Shown here in pieces: positions 17,689-26,783 of a stretch of 58,329 bases of DNA. The notes under the pieces are model-generated. The model made no database searches. It had not been told where the DNA came from and saw only the letters and a list, made by a program, of their open reading frames with translations. A program made the translations under genes and the position numbers. Source of the stretch: an uncultured Myxococcales bacterium (GTDB lineage: Bacteria; Myxococcota_A; Bradymonadia; UBA7976; VGTA01); the NCBI GenBank assembly GCA_937146725.1, contig CAKZRU010000006.1, positions 1-58,329 of the forward strand. The letters are read 5' to 3'. Position 1 is the first letter of the stretch. Every line of letters starts with the position of its first letter.

Positions 17689-20586
17689 ATGCAAAACGAT
17701 AGTCATAAACTAGATCATGGTCAGTCTGAAAGATTACCGTCCCAAGCAACTCTCACATTATCAAGCTTGTCACGAGCTTTGGATATATTATGTGGTCAGG
17801 GGACTGCAATAGAGCTAAGCCACAGTATTTTAAAGTTGAGTACTCAGCAAAATGGTATTCCTGAACGGGCATCTGATCGATATAATGCTGAAATTAACAC
17901 CTATTTAACTCAATATAATCTTCGAGCTTACTTTGGTGAGTTTAATATACATGATCTAGTGACGCAGGCAAAAGAAGGGGCTGCTTATTTGATTCCTAGT
18001 GGACAGGCTTGGATTGTGATCAAAGATCGACAGGGATCCTTAGTTAATCCCCAAGGAGAGCAAGAAATCAGCTTAAAACCAAAGATTCTCACCGAGTTGT
18101 GTGGTCAAGCTTTGGTATCAGCCCTTTATTTTGAATTGAATTGCAATTTAGAAAGCCTAGGAACAGCTCCTCAAACTCAAATAAGTTCACAGATAAGTCA
18201 ACTGGTAGCGAGCACACAGACAGGGGGAATACGTACACCAAGCCCACAGGTCATTAGTCCTACTCGGCAGGCTTGGAAGCGATTATGGGCCCTTTTAGAT
18301 TTAGAGGGAACGATCATCAGATCTCTTGTGATTTATTCAATTACCTTGGGAGCGCTGTCTTTGGCTCTACCGGTGGCAGTGCAAGTATTAGTCAATACGA
18401 TTGCCATGGGTTCTCTGATGCAACCTTTAGTCATCTTAAGTGTTATGCTACTGTTGGTTTTAGGTCTATCAGGCTGTGTCTATTTAGCTGAGCATTATGC
18501 GGTTGAACTTTTGCAAAGACGCTTATTTGTGCGCGTCACAGAAGATTTTTCACGACGGTTTTATCATTTAAATGAGCAGGGCTTAAGCAAGCTTAAAAAA
18601 GCGAATCTGATGAATCGCTTTTTTGAGATTGTAACCCTACAAAAATCGGCCAATAAGCTTTTAATGGATGGTCTGAGTCTAATCTTACAAGCAACGGTGG
18701 GAATGATCTTATTAGGGTTTTACCATCCAATGCTATTGGCCTTTGATCTAGTTTTAATTGTCAGTCTTTCACTGATCTTATTGCTTGGTAAAGGTGCTGT
18801 TAAAACGGCGGTTGCTGAATCGGAAGCTAAATATGAAATCGCAGGGTTTTTAGAGCGTTTAGGTGCACAGGTGGATTCGCAAAAGCTTGGTTCAGATCAA
18901 GCCAGTTTATCAGCGGGCCCCCTTGAGCAGTCAAACTCAAATACAAAACCTTTGGCTGAAATAGATCGTTTGACTCGCCACTACTTACTCACCCGTCAAA
19001 GTCATTATAGAGTTCTATTAAGGCAGTTAATCGGTGGGGTGGGGATTCAAGTCATCGCTTTAGTAAGCTTATTGGGCTTAGGAGGTTGGCTAGTGATGAA
19101 AGGCGAACTTACGTTAGGGCAACTTGTTGCGGCCGAACTGATTGTAGGTTCGTTGGGGATGAGCTTTGTTAAGCTTGGTAAGATCTTAGAAAGTACCTAT
19201 GATATGCTAGCCAGTGTTGATAAGCTTGGAAAAGTGATCGATCTCCCCAAGTTAGAGAGCTCTCGTTCCACTTATGTACCACCTAGTAATTTACCTAATA
19301 CTGGCTCACTTCAGCTTATTAAGCGAACCACATTGCGCTTAGAGGTTTTTGCATTAGTGATGGCCTTGATCTTGGCCTTTTCTCCTTGGCAACAGTCGGT
19401 ACGAGGAGATGGGCGGGTCATTGCATATGCGCCGCTAGATCGACAGCAAAGTATTGAAGCGCCGATTGAAGGCCGAGTCACTGAATGGCATGTGCAAGAA
19501 GGTGATGAAGTCAAAGAAGGCGATTTAATTGCTAGTATTAGCGATAATGATCCTAATATTTTAGATCGCTTAAGCCGAGAGCGTAATGCTGCACAAGCTC
19601 AAGTGGATGCCGCGCGCTTATCTATTTCCTTGACCGAAGCTCGCATTGATTCAGAAAAAAGAGCGCGAGTGGCAGCAATTTCTAATGCAAAACTCAAAGT
19701 GAGTATGGCCACCGATCGTAAATTGGCGGCAGAACGTTCAGTTGATGCGGCGCAAGCGACTAAGAAAACCGCAAGACTTAATCTTAGACGTGTCAAAAGT
19801 TTGAGTAAAAAAGGTCTTACTTCCAAGCGTAAACTTGAACTTGCAGAGCTTGAATCTCAAAAAGCGAATACTGATTTGGACAGAGCCAAAGCTAAATTAC
19901 GAGCTGCTACTGCTGAAATTGCTTCGATGACAGCCGAGCGTAATAAGCTTAAAGATTCTACTGAAGCAAGCATTACCTCAATTCGCTCGACTTTAGAAAA
20001 ACTCAAAGCGGACCAAGCCAAGGCCGAAGCCGAGTTAGCTAAGGTTGAAGTTCGGCTCGCTCGCCAAAATCAAATGCAGGTTTTTGCGCCAAGAGCTGGT
20101 ACAATCTTGAGATTATTGGCTAAGCAAGGCACCGAAATGGTAAAGTCAGGAGATCCTTTAGTCATTTTAGTGCCAAGCACAAAAACGAGAGCGGTTGAAA
20201 TGTATGTGGATGGTAATGATGCACCGTTGATTGACCGTGGACGAGAAGTTCGCTTGCAGTTTGAAGGGTGGCCCGCTGTACAGTTTGTTGGTTGGCCTTC
20301 GGTAGCCGTGGGAACTTTTGGTGGCGTCGTCGACTTTATCGACTCTCATGGCGATGAAAAAGGTCGCTTCCGCGTGGTGATTCGGCCTAAGGAGAATGAA
20401 ACTTGGCCAGAAGGGCGCTATTTAAAGCAGGGCGTGAGAGCAAGTGGTTGGGTGTTGCTGAATGAAGTGCGTTTAGCCTATGAGTTTTGGAGACAGTTTA
20501 ATGGCTTTCCACCCTCGCTGTTAGAAGATCAGCAAGATTCTCAGCAAGCAATCAAGTCTAAGCTGGGCAAAGGTAAAGCCAAGTGA
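17689..20586 (+). CDS. ABC-exporter transmembrane domain fused to HlyD adaptor, ATPase domain missing
   Basis: A 965-residue protein with parts of a type I secretion system in one chain. Residues about 25-145 look like a degenerate C39-peptidase-like domain with no obvious catalytic Cys. Residues 198-515 are an ABC type-1 exporter membrane domain with about six hydrophobic segments, ending in 'DMLASVDKLGKVIDLP', where a nucleotide-binding domain should begin. Instead, after a 35-residue linker, comes the single TM helix of an HlyD adaptor (550-566). The first lipoyl half (588-620, 'IEAPIEGRVTEWHVQEGDEV'), a long coiled coil (620-790) and the second lipoyl half ('VFAPRAGTILRL') follow. No Walker A, Walker B or LSGGQ is present. 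The next gene overlaps and encodes its TolC partner. Confidence 0.8.
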   Translation: MQNDSHKLDHGQSERLPSQATLTLSSLSRALDILCGQGTAIELSHSILKLSTQQNGIPERASDRYNAEINTYLTQYNLRAYFGEFNIHDLVTQAKEGAAYLIPSGQAWIVIKDRQGSLVNPQGEQEISLKPKILTELCGQALVSALYFELNCNLESLGTAPQTQISSQISQLVASTQTGGIRTPSPQVISPTRQAWKRLWALLDLEGTIIRSLVIYSITLGALSLALPVAVQVLVNTIAMGSLMQPLVILSVMLLLVLGLSGCVYLAEHYAVELLQRRLFVRVTEDFSRRFYHLNEQGLSKLKKANLMNRFFEIVTLQKSANKLLMDGLSLILQATVGMILLGFYHPMLLAFDLVLIVSLSLILLLGKGAVKTAVAESEAKYEIAGFLERLGAQVDSQKLGSDQASLSAGPLEQSNSNTKPLAEIDRLTRHYLLTRQSHYRVLLRQLIGGVGIQVIALVSLLGLGGWLVMKGELTLGQLVAAELIVGSLGMSFVKLGKILESTYDMLASVDKLGKVIDLPKLESSRSTYVPPSNLPNTGSLQLIKRTTLRLEVFALVMALILAFSPWQQSVRGDGRVIAYAPLDRQQSIEAPIEGRVTEWHVQEGDEVKEGDLIASISDNDPNILDRLSRERNAAQAQVDAARLSISLTEARIDSEKRARVAAISNAKLKVSMATDRKLAAERSVDAAQATKKTARLNLRRVKSLSKKGLTSKRKLELAELESQKANTDLDRAKAKLRAATAEIASMTAERNKLKDSTEASITSIRSTLEKLKADQAKAEAELAKVEVRLARQNQMQVFAPRAGTILRLLAKQGTEMVKSGDPLVILVPSTKTRAVEMYVDGNDAPLIDRGREVRLQFEGWPAVQFVGWPSVAVGTFGGVVDFIDSHGDEKGRFRVVIRPKENETWPEGRYLKQGVRASGWVLLNEVRLAYEFWRQFNGFPPSLLEDQQDSQQAIKSKLGKGKAK

Positions 20587-22022
20587 TGAGCAACATAGCA
20601 AAGCAACAAAACATGAAAGCATCAGTTAGGCTCACAATTTCACTCAGTGCAGTATTATATGGGTTGATCGCTTTTGCTTCTGTGCAAGCATATGCCGAAA
20701 CGAGTTTAAGTTTAGAACAAGTGCTGACAAGCGTAAAGGCTAGCCTACCCAAGTTAATGGCTATGCAACAAAAGCAAAACTCGGCACAAGCTAAAGCACA
20801 AGGAAGCTTAGGGCATTGGAATCCTAAATTAGAGATGAAGAGTATAGCCAAGCCTCAAGGGCCCTTTGAGTATTTTGCCGTAAACTCAGAACTTGTGCAG
20901 GAAACCCCTTTGTGGGGCGCTAAGCTTTTTGCCGGATATCGCTTTGGACAAGGTGAGTTTCCTAGCTACAAAGATCTTAAAACCTTGGATGTAGGTGAAA
21001 TGAGAGCTGGGCTTGAGCTTCCACTTTTAAAGGGACGACAGCTTGATGAAGGACGAGCCGAGATTAGCAAGCGTTCACGCTTATTAGAACAGGCCACATG
21101 TGCATTAAGAAACAGTGAAGTTGATGCAGTACGAGAAGCGAGTTTTGCTTATTGGTCATGGGTTTTTAAAAGGCTCTATTTAAAAGTACAAAAAGAACTT
21201 TTGGGAATGGCTGAATCAAGAGCTCAGGCCTTAAAAGCAAATGTAGAACATGGCAGTTTACCCCCCATTGTAATTCAAGATAATGAGCGTCAAATCTTGG
21301 ATCGACAAGCCAAGGTGATTGAGGCAAGTCGTAAGCTACAAAGCGCTATGTTTAAATTATCTTTGTATCATCGCTCGCCAGATCTACAGCCCATTGTGAA
21401 CCCGGCCTCCAAAGCACCTCAAAACTTTCCAGCGCCCCAACAAATAGAATTGCCACATTTATCATCTGATATTCAAAGCCTAAAGCAACAGCATCCACTA
21501 TTGTGCATGTTAAAAAAAGAGCTTAGCCGCTATCAAGTCGAGGTTGAACTCGCCCAAAACAACTTAGCACCAAGTCTAAATATCAAGGCTTTTGTAGGTA
21601 AGGATTTAGGAGAGGGACCAGCTTATTTAGCCCCCACCGAATTGGGGGCTGCTGTAAACTTAAAATGGCCACTTGGTTTAGATAAGGCTCAAGGAGAACT
21701 AGATTATTATCAAGCGACTCAAGCAAGCGTTCAAACTCAATTACGTGGTGTAATGGATCAATTGGTTGCTCGCTTACAAAGTGCTAGAGTTGATTTAGAA
21801 ACCGCCTATGAACAAACAATTATTGCTAAAAAACAAGTCGAAATTGCTCGTTTATTAGTCGAAGCAGAGCAACATAAACTCGAAGAAGGTGCTAGTGATC
21901 TAGTGATCTTAAACCTTAGAGAATTAACTTATGGAAAGGCGGAGGCAGCCGAATTTAAAGCGCTTGCAACTTATCATAAGGCCTTGGCTGCTTATAAAAG
22001 TGCTCGGGGTGAGGCTTTCTAA
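20586..22022 (+). CDS. TolC-family outer-membrane channel
   Basis: This is the outer-membrane component that completes the export path of the upstream fusion. The 478-residue protein has a signal peptide (cut near 'AYAET') and the TolC pattern of long helices ('LSLEQVLTSVKASLPKL', 'QNSAQAKAQGSLGHWNPKL', 'AYEQTIIAKKQVEIARLLVEA'). A strand-rich part forms the barrel. The ATG overlaps the stop of the upstream gene by one base (TGATG), a sign of translational coupling and a shared operon. A GTG one codon earlier is possible. The cargo is unknown, and no candidate RTX or bacteriocin gene is adjacent. Confidence 0.82.
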   Translation: MSNIAKQQNMKASVRLTISLSAVLYGLIAFASVQAYAETSLSLEQVLTSVKASLPKLMAMQQKQNSAQAKAQGSLGHWNPKLEMKSIAKPQGPFEYFAVNSELVQETPLWGAKLFAGYRFGQGEFPSYKDLKTLDVGEMRAGLELPLLKGRQLDEGRAEISKRSRLLEQATCALRNSEVDAVREASFAYWSWVFKRLYLKVQKELLGMAESRAQALKANVEHGSLPPIVIQDNERQILDRQAKVIEASRKLQSAMFKLSLYHRSPDLQPIVNPASKAPQNFPAPQQIELPHLSSDIQSLKQQHPLLCMLKKELSRYQVEVELAQNNLAPSLNIKAFVGKDLGEGPAYLAPTELGAAVNLKWPLGLDKAQGELDYYQATQASVQTQLRGVMDQLVARLQSARVDLETAYEQTIIAKKQVEIARLLVEAEQHKLEEGASDLVILNLRELTYGKAEAAEFKALATYHKALAAYKSARGEAF

Positions 22023-22257
22023 CACAGCTTAGGGGTTCTGTGCTTGATTAGGCTTACCCTACCTCATAAAAATCAGTCATATATAAGATAAACTTGAACT
22101 AGATTAAGTACTTGCTTATTAAGACTCATTAAGCGAATGATTCTTGTAAGATGACTTTTGCCAAGCTCTCTGCTTGAACTTATTCGATCTTGGGATTAGG
22201 TCAATACTCAGCCAAACCTTTCTTCAATTATGTTTATATCTGCTCAATGGAGTCGCT

Positions 22258-23604
22258 ATGCATGTAAAACTTTTATTAAATATAACGACCGTTATCAGTT
22301 GTGCATTAGCGTGTACTCCTAAAGAATCCTCACTGTCTGAGGTGAGTCGTTTAGCACCGAGTGAAACTCAAATTGTTCCTCAAATTGTTCCTCAAACTGT
22401 AGCTCAAGCTGAGAGGTCTAATTGGGAGGAACGCTTGGATGGAAAAGCTGATCAAGATAAGGCTTTTCCCCTATTTCAAGATTTAGCCATTGTGATTCCT
22501 AAAGAATATGATGGCTTTAAGGCCTTAGAGATCTTACCAACTGAATGGCTAAATGTAGTGGATGAGGCACTTGCTGAGTCGGAAATTGGCGAGTCGATTA
22601 GTGATGAAAGTTGGCCAGAGGATTGGCAGTTAGTTTCGCTCAGAATCAGCCCTTGTAGTCCCTTAGGACAAGTCGCTGATCGAGAGGAAATCGATCGGCT
22701 GTGTTGGCCGGGAGTCCGCTTCGTTTTTCAGCCCATCATAAAGCAATTACAACATCTGAGTGTGATCAAGGACTATTATGCCGATGATCGAGCAATTCAT
22801 GCCTTGTATCGGCTAGCTCCTAAAACTGAGTCTTTAAAGAGCATGCAAGCAAAGCTAGGGCAAGGTTTGCGCTTAAGTGATATAACCCCAGAGGAGTTGG
22901 CAGAGTTTGAAGCACAAAGAGATGAGCAGGCGAAGTGGCTATTAGAACAAGTATATGCTTTGCGCCAAGCACATTTATTAGATGCAGATCACTTGGATTA
23001 TTCTCGCCCTGATGAACGATTTGAATATTTTTATGAAGCCTCTACCGAAGCTTTTAACAGACAGTTACTGAATCGTATCTTATTACCTATCGCCCAGCCA
23101 GAAAACCTACATGAATTAACCGCCTTTTCACTTCCCTTAGGTAGAAATCCGGTATCAGCAGAGTTATGGTCCTTTGTCGGATTTCATCAAGAGGGCGGAG
23201 TACTTGTACAAAACAACTTGCATATTCGAGGTGCTCATAGTGGTGCTCTACTTTATGAGTTTAAGGGTGAAGGAGCGCTTAAAAGTGAGGATGTGACCAC
23301 CGCTGAAGGTGATACTCAGTTTTTGGATGACCTAGAAGCCCTACCAAACGAAATTCAATCCGAGCTTCGACAGCAGGTAGTGATTAACCCCCGAGAAGAA
23401 AGTGCAGTTAAGGCTAAAATTGCTGACCCTTATCAAACTCTAGTGAGCCATACGAGTTGTTCTTCTTGCCATCGCGACAATAATCTACAGTTTAACTTCC
23501 ATAATTTCTCATACTTTGAAGAACAAGATATCAGTATTGCGCCTCGAACCATCAATGATGTTCAAAGAGATATCGCCTGGAGCTTGGCACTGATTGCTCG
23601 ATAA
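22258..23604 (+). CDS. Lipoprotein with a single C-terminal CxxCH (haem c) motif
   Basis: I do not recognise the family. From the ATG at 22258 the protein has 448 residues and a lipoprotein signal ending in 'CALAC', a good lipobox. GGAG lies 5 nt before this ATG. A longer reading from TTG at 22174 would put 28 residues in front of the signal peptide. Near the C-terminus, 'TSCSSCHRDNN' holds one CSSCH that could carry a covalent haem, though no distal Met ligand stands out. 'AQIVPQIVPQTVAQ'-type short repeats occur near the N-terminus. It is followed convergently by the FG-GAP gene about 107 bp away. Confidence 0.6.
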   Translation: MHVKLLLNITTVISCALACTPKESSLSEVSRLAPSETQIVPQIVPQTVAQAERSNWEERLDGKADQDKAFPLFQDLAIVIPKEYDGFKALEILPTEWLNVVDEALAESEIGESISDESWPEDWQLVSLRISPCSPLGQVADREEIDRLCWPGVRFVFQPIIKQLQHLSVIKDYYADDRAIHALYRLAPKTESLKSMQAKLGQGLRLSDITPEELAEFEAQRDEQAKWLLEQVYALRQAHLLDADHLDYSRPDERFEYFYEASTEAFNRQLLNRILLPIAQPENLHELTAFSLPLGRNPVSAELWSFVGFHQEGGVLVQNNLHIRGAHSGALLYEFKGEGALKSEDVTTAEGDTQFLDDLEALPNEIQSELRQQVVINPREESAVKAKIADPYQTLVSHTSCSSCHRDNNLQFNFHNFSYFEEQDISIAPRTINDVQRDIAWSLALIAR

Positions 23605-23711
23605 ATACTTGATGTATCATTAAGAACTAAGCTCACTTATGTTCCGATTCTTTTCCGAAACAACTGATAAGCTATATTCAATTATAAACATATATGGATA
23701 GAGTGAAGCGG

Positions 23712-25826
23712 TTATTGAGTGATGATGCTTTGTTCACCTGGTTTGACCAAATAGCGCTGTCCGGCTTGAACTCTAAAGGTTTCTTGGCTGCGGGCCGCAT
23801 TGGGCCAAGTGATGGTGACTTCAGCCTCACAAGACTGATTGAGGCCGACGGTGAGCGTGGCTTGATTCTGCTGACCAAAATGTCCATAACCTCCTCTAAC
23901 ATAGCGTACTCGAGTATGCTCATTCTCTGCGTTAAGCGGTGTCACCTCTACCAATGCTCCTACGGCATCAGCATTGACTAAGCCACCTTCGCTTTCGCCC
24001 CCCTTAAGGGTCAGCTGCACCGAATACTTTGACTGTCCAACGACATTTTCAAAGGCTCTGATTTGCATCTTGGGATAACAAGGAGTTTCCATATCATCAC
24101 CACAGCGCATACGAGAGTGACCTAAAATAAGATCCAAGTCACCATCACCATCAAAGTCACCAACGGCTACTCCATGACTTCGATGATGCTCTAAGCCTTC
24201 GGTGTCACTTAAGCGTCTAAACTTAGCGACACCATTTTGAGCTGTTTCATTATGGAAGATGAGGGCTTGATTACCCGGATAGTCGGTAGCACCCAAGAAC
24301 AGGTCTTGGTAGCCATCGTTATCATAGTCAAAGATCGTAGCTGAAATATGACCTTCATCCCAAGTTTGACCATGCTCAAGTGTCATGCCCAAAGCTTCTC
24401 GACCCGGACGACTAAAGCTAGGTCGAGCAGCACCGTCATTAATCAGCACTTCACTCGCATCACTACCAGAACCTGCCCACCAATGTCGGATTTCTGCAGT
24501 CATCATATCTAGGTCGCCATCGCCGTCAAGATCCTCACATACAATCGCACCTGTATTGCCCCCTAGACGAAAAGGATTACGTCCAATATCATGGTTCCAA
24601 TTTTGCTGATTACAGCTAATGAGAGGAGGAGGAGCATCAGCACAGTCCGGCGCCGATGGATTAGAGGCACAGTAACAACGAGCAAACTGATCTCCGGTCC
24701 AATCTTGGTTGTGATCAAAGGCAAAGCCAGAGGCTACGCTGTGGTTTTCATATGTGACTTGGCCATTTTGCTCACTACCTAACCAAAGGTGATTGGGCGC
24801 ACGGCCATAAGAGCCTACAAATAACTCGGGAATCCCATCTCGGTTAAGATCACAAGCACCTGCAGACCATGCGGTTGAATGACCCTCACCATTATTAAGA
24901 ATCGCTAGGCTTTCCCATTCTTGAGTGCCCAAGCCAAAGTCTAGAGTCCGATCGGTCAGTTCACCCTGTCCTCTATTGACAAAAAGTCGATCCTGCAAGG
25001 GCGCGCCCAAGCCACCTTGACTCATCCATAAATCTAACCAACCATCACGATTAATGTCAGTAAAAGCGGCTCCTGAGGGTACATCATCACCCGCTTGCCG
25101 ACGAACAGGATCTTGGGCATAAGTGAGTTCAAAATGACCGGTTCCATCATTGAGCAAAATCTCACTACTTTCTTGGTCGACAAAAAAGGTGGGATTCGCC
25201 ACAGTGACTTCGGGCGGATTACGCAGATCAATCCCCGAGTAAGCATCAAGATCACCATCATTATCAATATCACCAAAAACCACGACCCAATTTGGGCGGC
25301 CGACCTCTAAGGGATAAGTGCCTCGAGTCGCTAAAAACCCGGACTCAATGGTATTATCTTCAAAGCGAGTTCCGGTTTCAGATGAACGATTCATCATCAC
25401 CCAAGTGTGACGCTTAAGTTCCTCGCCCTCCAAAACATCAGCTCTGACCCCGCCGCGACGCACAACCAAATCCGGTCGATGATCACCATCAAGGTCGGCG
25501 ACACTAAGTAAAGTGCCCATCACGCCATTCAAGCCCCATTCTTCGGTGCGTTCTATAAAAACAGATGAAGCATCAATTTGTGCTAAAGGTTCACAAGTGA
25601 GAGGCATGGTTCCGGCCTCTGTTCCCGCTTGTATTCCGGCCTCGGCCCCCGCTTGCATTCCGGCAAGTTCTCCGGCGACTTGACCTGCTTCCTGACCGGC
25701 AAGCTCGCCCGCCTGTTCTTCACCCGTATTTGTTTGAGGCTCATCATCACAGGCAATAACAGTAAAGCTAAAACAACAGGCCCAAAGCGCCAAAAGAACT
25801 TTGGATTTATAATTAAATGGATTCAT
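23712..25826 (-). CDS. FG-GAP/VCBS-repeat lipoprotein with ASPIC-UnbV C-terminus
   Basis: A 704-residue surface or periplasmic lipoprotein. The signal ends 'FTVIAC' (lipobox), followed by a low-complexity linker of repeated AGxxAG units. The body carries several FG-GAP/VCBS calcium-loop repeats of the form D-x-D-x-D-G-x-x-D ('DLDGDHRPDLV', 'DIDNDGDLDAYSG', 'DLDGDGDLDMM', 'DFDGDGDLDLILG'). These are the blades of an integrin-alpha-like propeller. The C-terminus ('TITWPNAARSQE', 'AGQRYLV') is an ASPIC/UnbV domain, as in CRTAC1-like proteins. The role is probably adhesion or ligand binding. The linker is shared in style with the VWA lipoprotein at 9.5 kb. Confidence 0.85.
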   Translation of the reverse strand: MNPFNYKSKVLLALWACCFSFTVIACDDEPQTNTGEEQAGELAGQEAGQVAGELAGMQAGAEAGIQAGTEAGTMPLTCEPLAQIDASSVFIERTEEWGLNGVMGTLLSVADLDGDHRPDLVVRRGGVRADVLEGEELKRHTWVMMNRSSETGTRFEDNTIESGFLATRGTYPLEVGRPNWVVVFGDIDNDGDLDAYSGIDLRNPPEVTVANPTFFVDQESSEILLNDGTGHFELTYAQDPVRRQAGDDVPSGAAFTDINRDGWLDLWMSQGGLGAPLQDRLFVNRGQGELTDRTLDFGLGTQEWESLAILNNGEGHSTAWSAGACDLNRDGIPELFVGSYGRAPNHLWLGSEQNGQVTYENHSVASGFAFDHNQDWTGDQFARCYCASNPSAPDCADAPPPLISCNQQNWNHDIGRNPFRLGGNTGAIVCEDLDGDGDLDMMTAEIRHWWAGSGSDASEVLINDGAARPSFSRPGREALGMTLEHGQTWDEGHISATIFDYDNDGYQDLFLGATDYPGNQALIFHNETAQNGVAKFRRLSDTEGLEHHRSHGVAVGDFDGDGDLDLILGHSRMRCGDDMETPCYPKMQIRAFENVVGQSKYSVQLTLKGGESEGGLVNADAVGALVEVTPLNAENEHTRVRYVRGGYGHFGQQNQATLTVGLNQSCEAEVTITWPNAARSQETFRVQAGQRYLVKPGEQSIITQ

Positions 25827-25891
25827 ATTGAAACTTTCTATGAATGGCTTATAGCTGATGGAAATATGAGCAAATGATAAGCTGAGAAAGA

Positions 25892-26524
25892 CTAGTTATC
25901 ACTTGCTGAGTCATCACTTGCTGAGTCATCACTGGCTGAATCCTCATTTGCATTCATACTTTTTAATTGGTCATGCATTGCAAGAAGAGGAGCCCATCTT
26001 GGATCAATGCCCGAAGTCTCCGGAAGCTTGTCATTTCCTTTTTCCGCTAAAGATGGGCCACAGGTTTCGGACAATAAGTCACAGCGAGGATGAGTGGGCA
26101 TATTTAAGATCAATACCTCCCTAAAGATTTCGCTTAAATCTATATCTTGACCCTCAAACATATAAAGGTCAGGTGAAATATTAAGATCGCCTTCGCCTTC
26201 GATATCTTCTTCGGAAGCCGCGGAATGATTCTTGGGTACGATGATAACGTCCTCTCTCACTTGAATCGGTAGACGTCGACGTTGACCACAGGAAACACAT
26301 TCAAAGTCTGCATGGCCCACTAATCGGCCATCAACAATCACTTCACCACTTGGCGTACGATATACATTACCACTTAATTGTACGCCTTGGTCTAGCCAAT
26401 ACCCAGATGACCCCACAATTTCGCCTAAGGCTTCTTGGCAAAAGCTTTGTGGCAAAGTACCATCAATGGTCTCCCCTTCAAGCTTAAGGTCATCATATTT
26501 TAATATGAGTTCAAGGACTTTCAT
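25892..26524 (-). CDS. DUF177 (YceD-family) protein
   Basis: This 210-residue protein matches the DUF177/YceD pattern. An early beta-rich part ('LSGNVYRTPSGEVIVDGRL') leads to 'DFECVSCGQRRRLPI' with its CxxC, then an acidic middle and 'DLSEIFREVLILNMP'. The usual C-terminal Cys cluster is reduced to 'CDLLSETCGPS'. In most bacteria this gene sits just before rpmF (L32) and is linked to 23S rRNA and ribosome maturation. Here no rpmF follows, the next minus-strand gene being the FG-GAP lipoprotein. The C-terminus ends in three tandem 5-residue SASDD units from a 15-bp repeat. The start has GAGGGG 6 nt before ATG. Confidence 0.8.
   Translation of the reverse strand: MKVLELILKYDDLKLEGETIDGTLPQSFCQEALGEIVGSSGYWLDQGVQLSGNVYRTPSGEVIVDGRLVGHADFECVSCGQRRRLPIQVREDVIIVPKNHSAASEEDIEGEGDLNISPDLYMFEGQDIDLSEIFREVLILNMPTHPRCDLLSETCGPSLAEKGNDKLPETSGIDPRWAPLLAMHDQLKSMNANEDSASDDSASDDSASDN
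25895..25939 (-). repeat. Three 15-bp tandem repeats at the 3' end of the DUF177 gene
   Basis: Three in-frame 15-bp units (25895-25909, 25910-25924 and 25925-25939) encode SASDD/SASDN. They differ at one or two bases and immediately precede the stop codon. Copy number could vary by slippage without breaking the reading frame. Confidence 0.8.
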
Positions 26525-26783
26525 AGCTTACCCCTCGTTCTATTGATTCCCAAGTTGGGATGATCAAAATAAGTTTATTTATACCCACTTTCTGTATCAC
26601 TCGATTCTCAGATAAATCAAACGCTATTGAGCACAAAGAATGTATAAATAACGATCAAGACTTGACTATTTGACTTAAAAACAGTGAAAAGAATAGGTGT
26701 TTTGGGGTTGGGTAGTTATTTGGGTTTAAGTTTGGCGTCACTGCCTCAAGTTTGAGTGCAAAGCATAAGCGAGTTGAGTGAGT

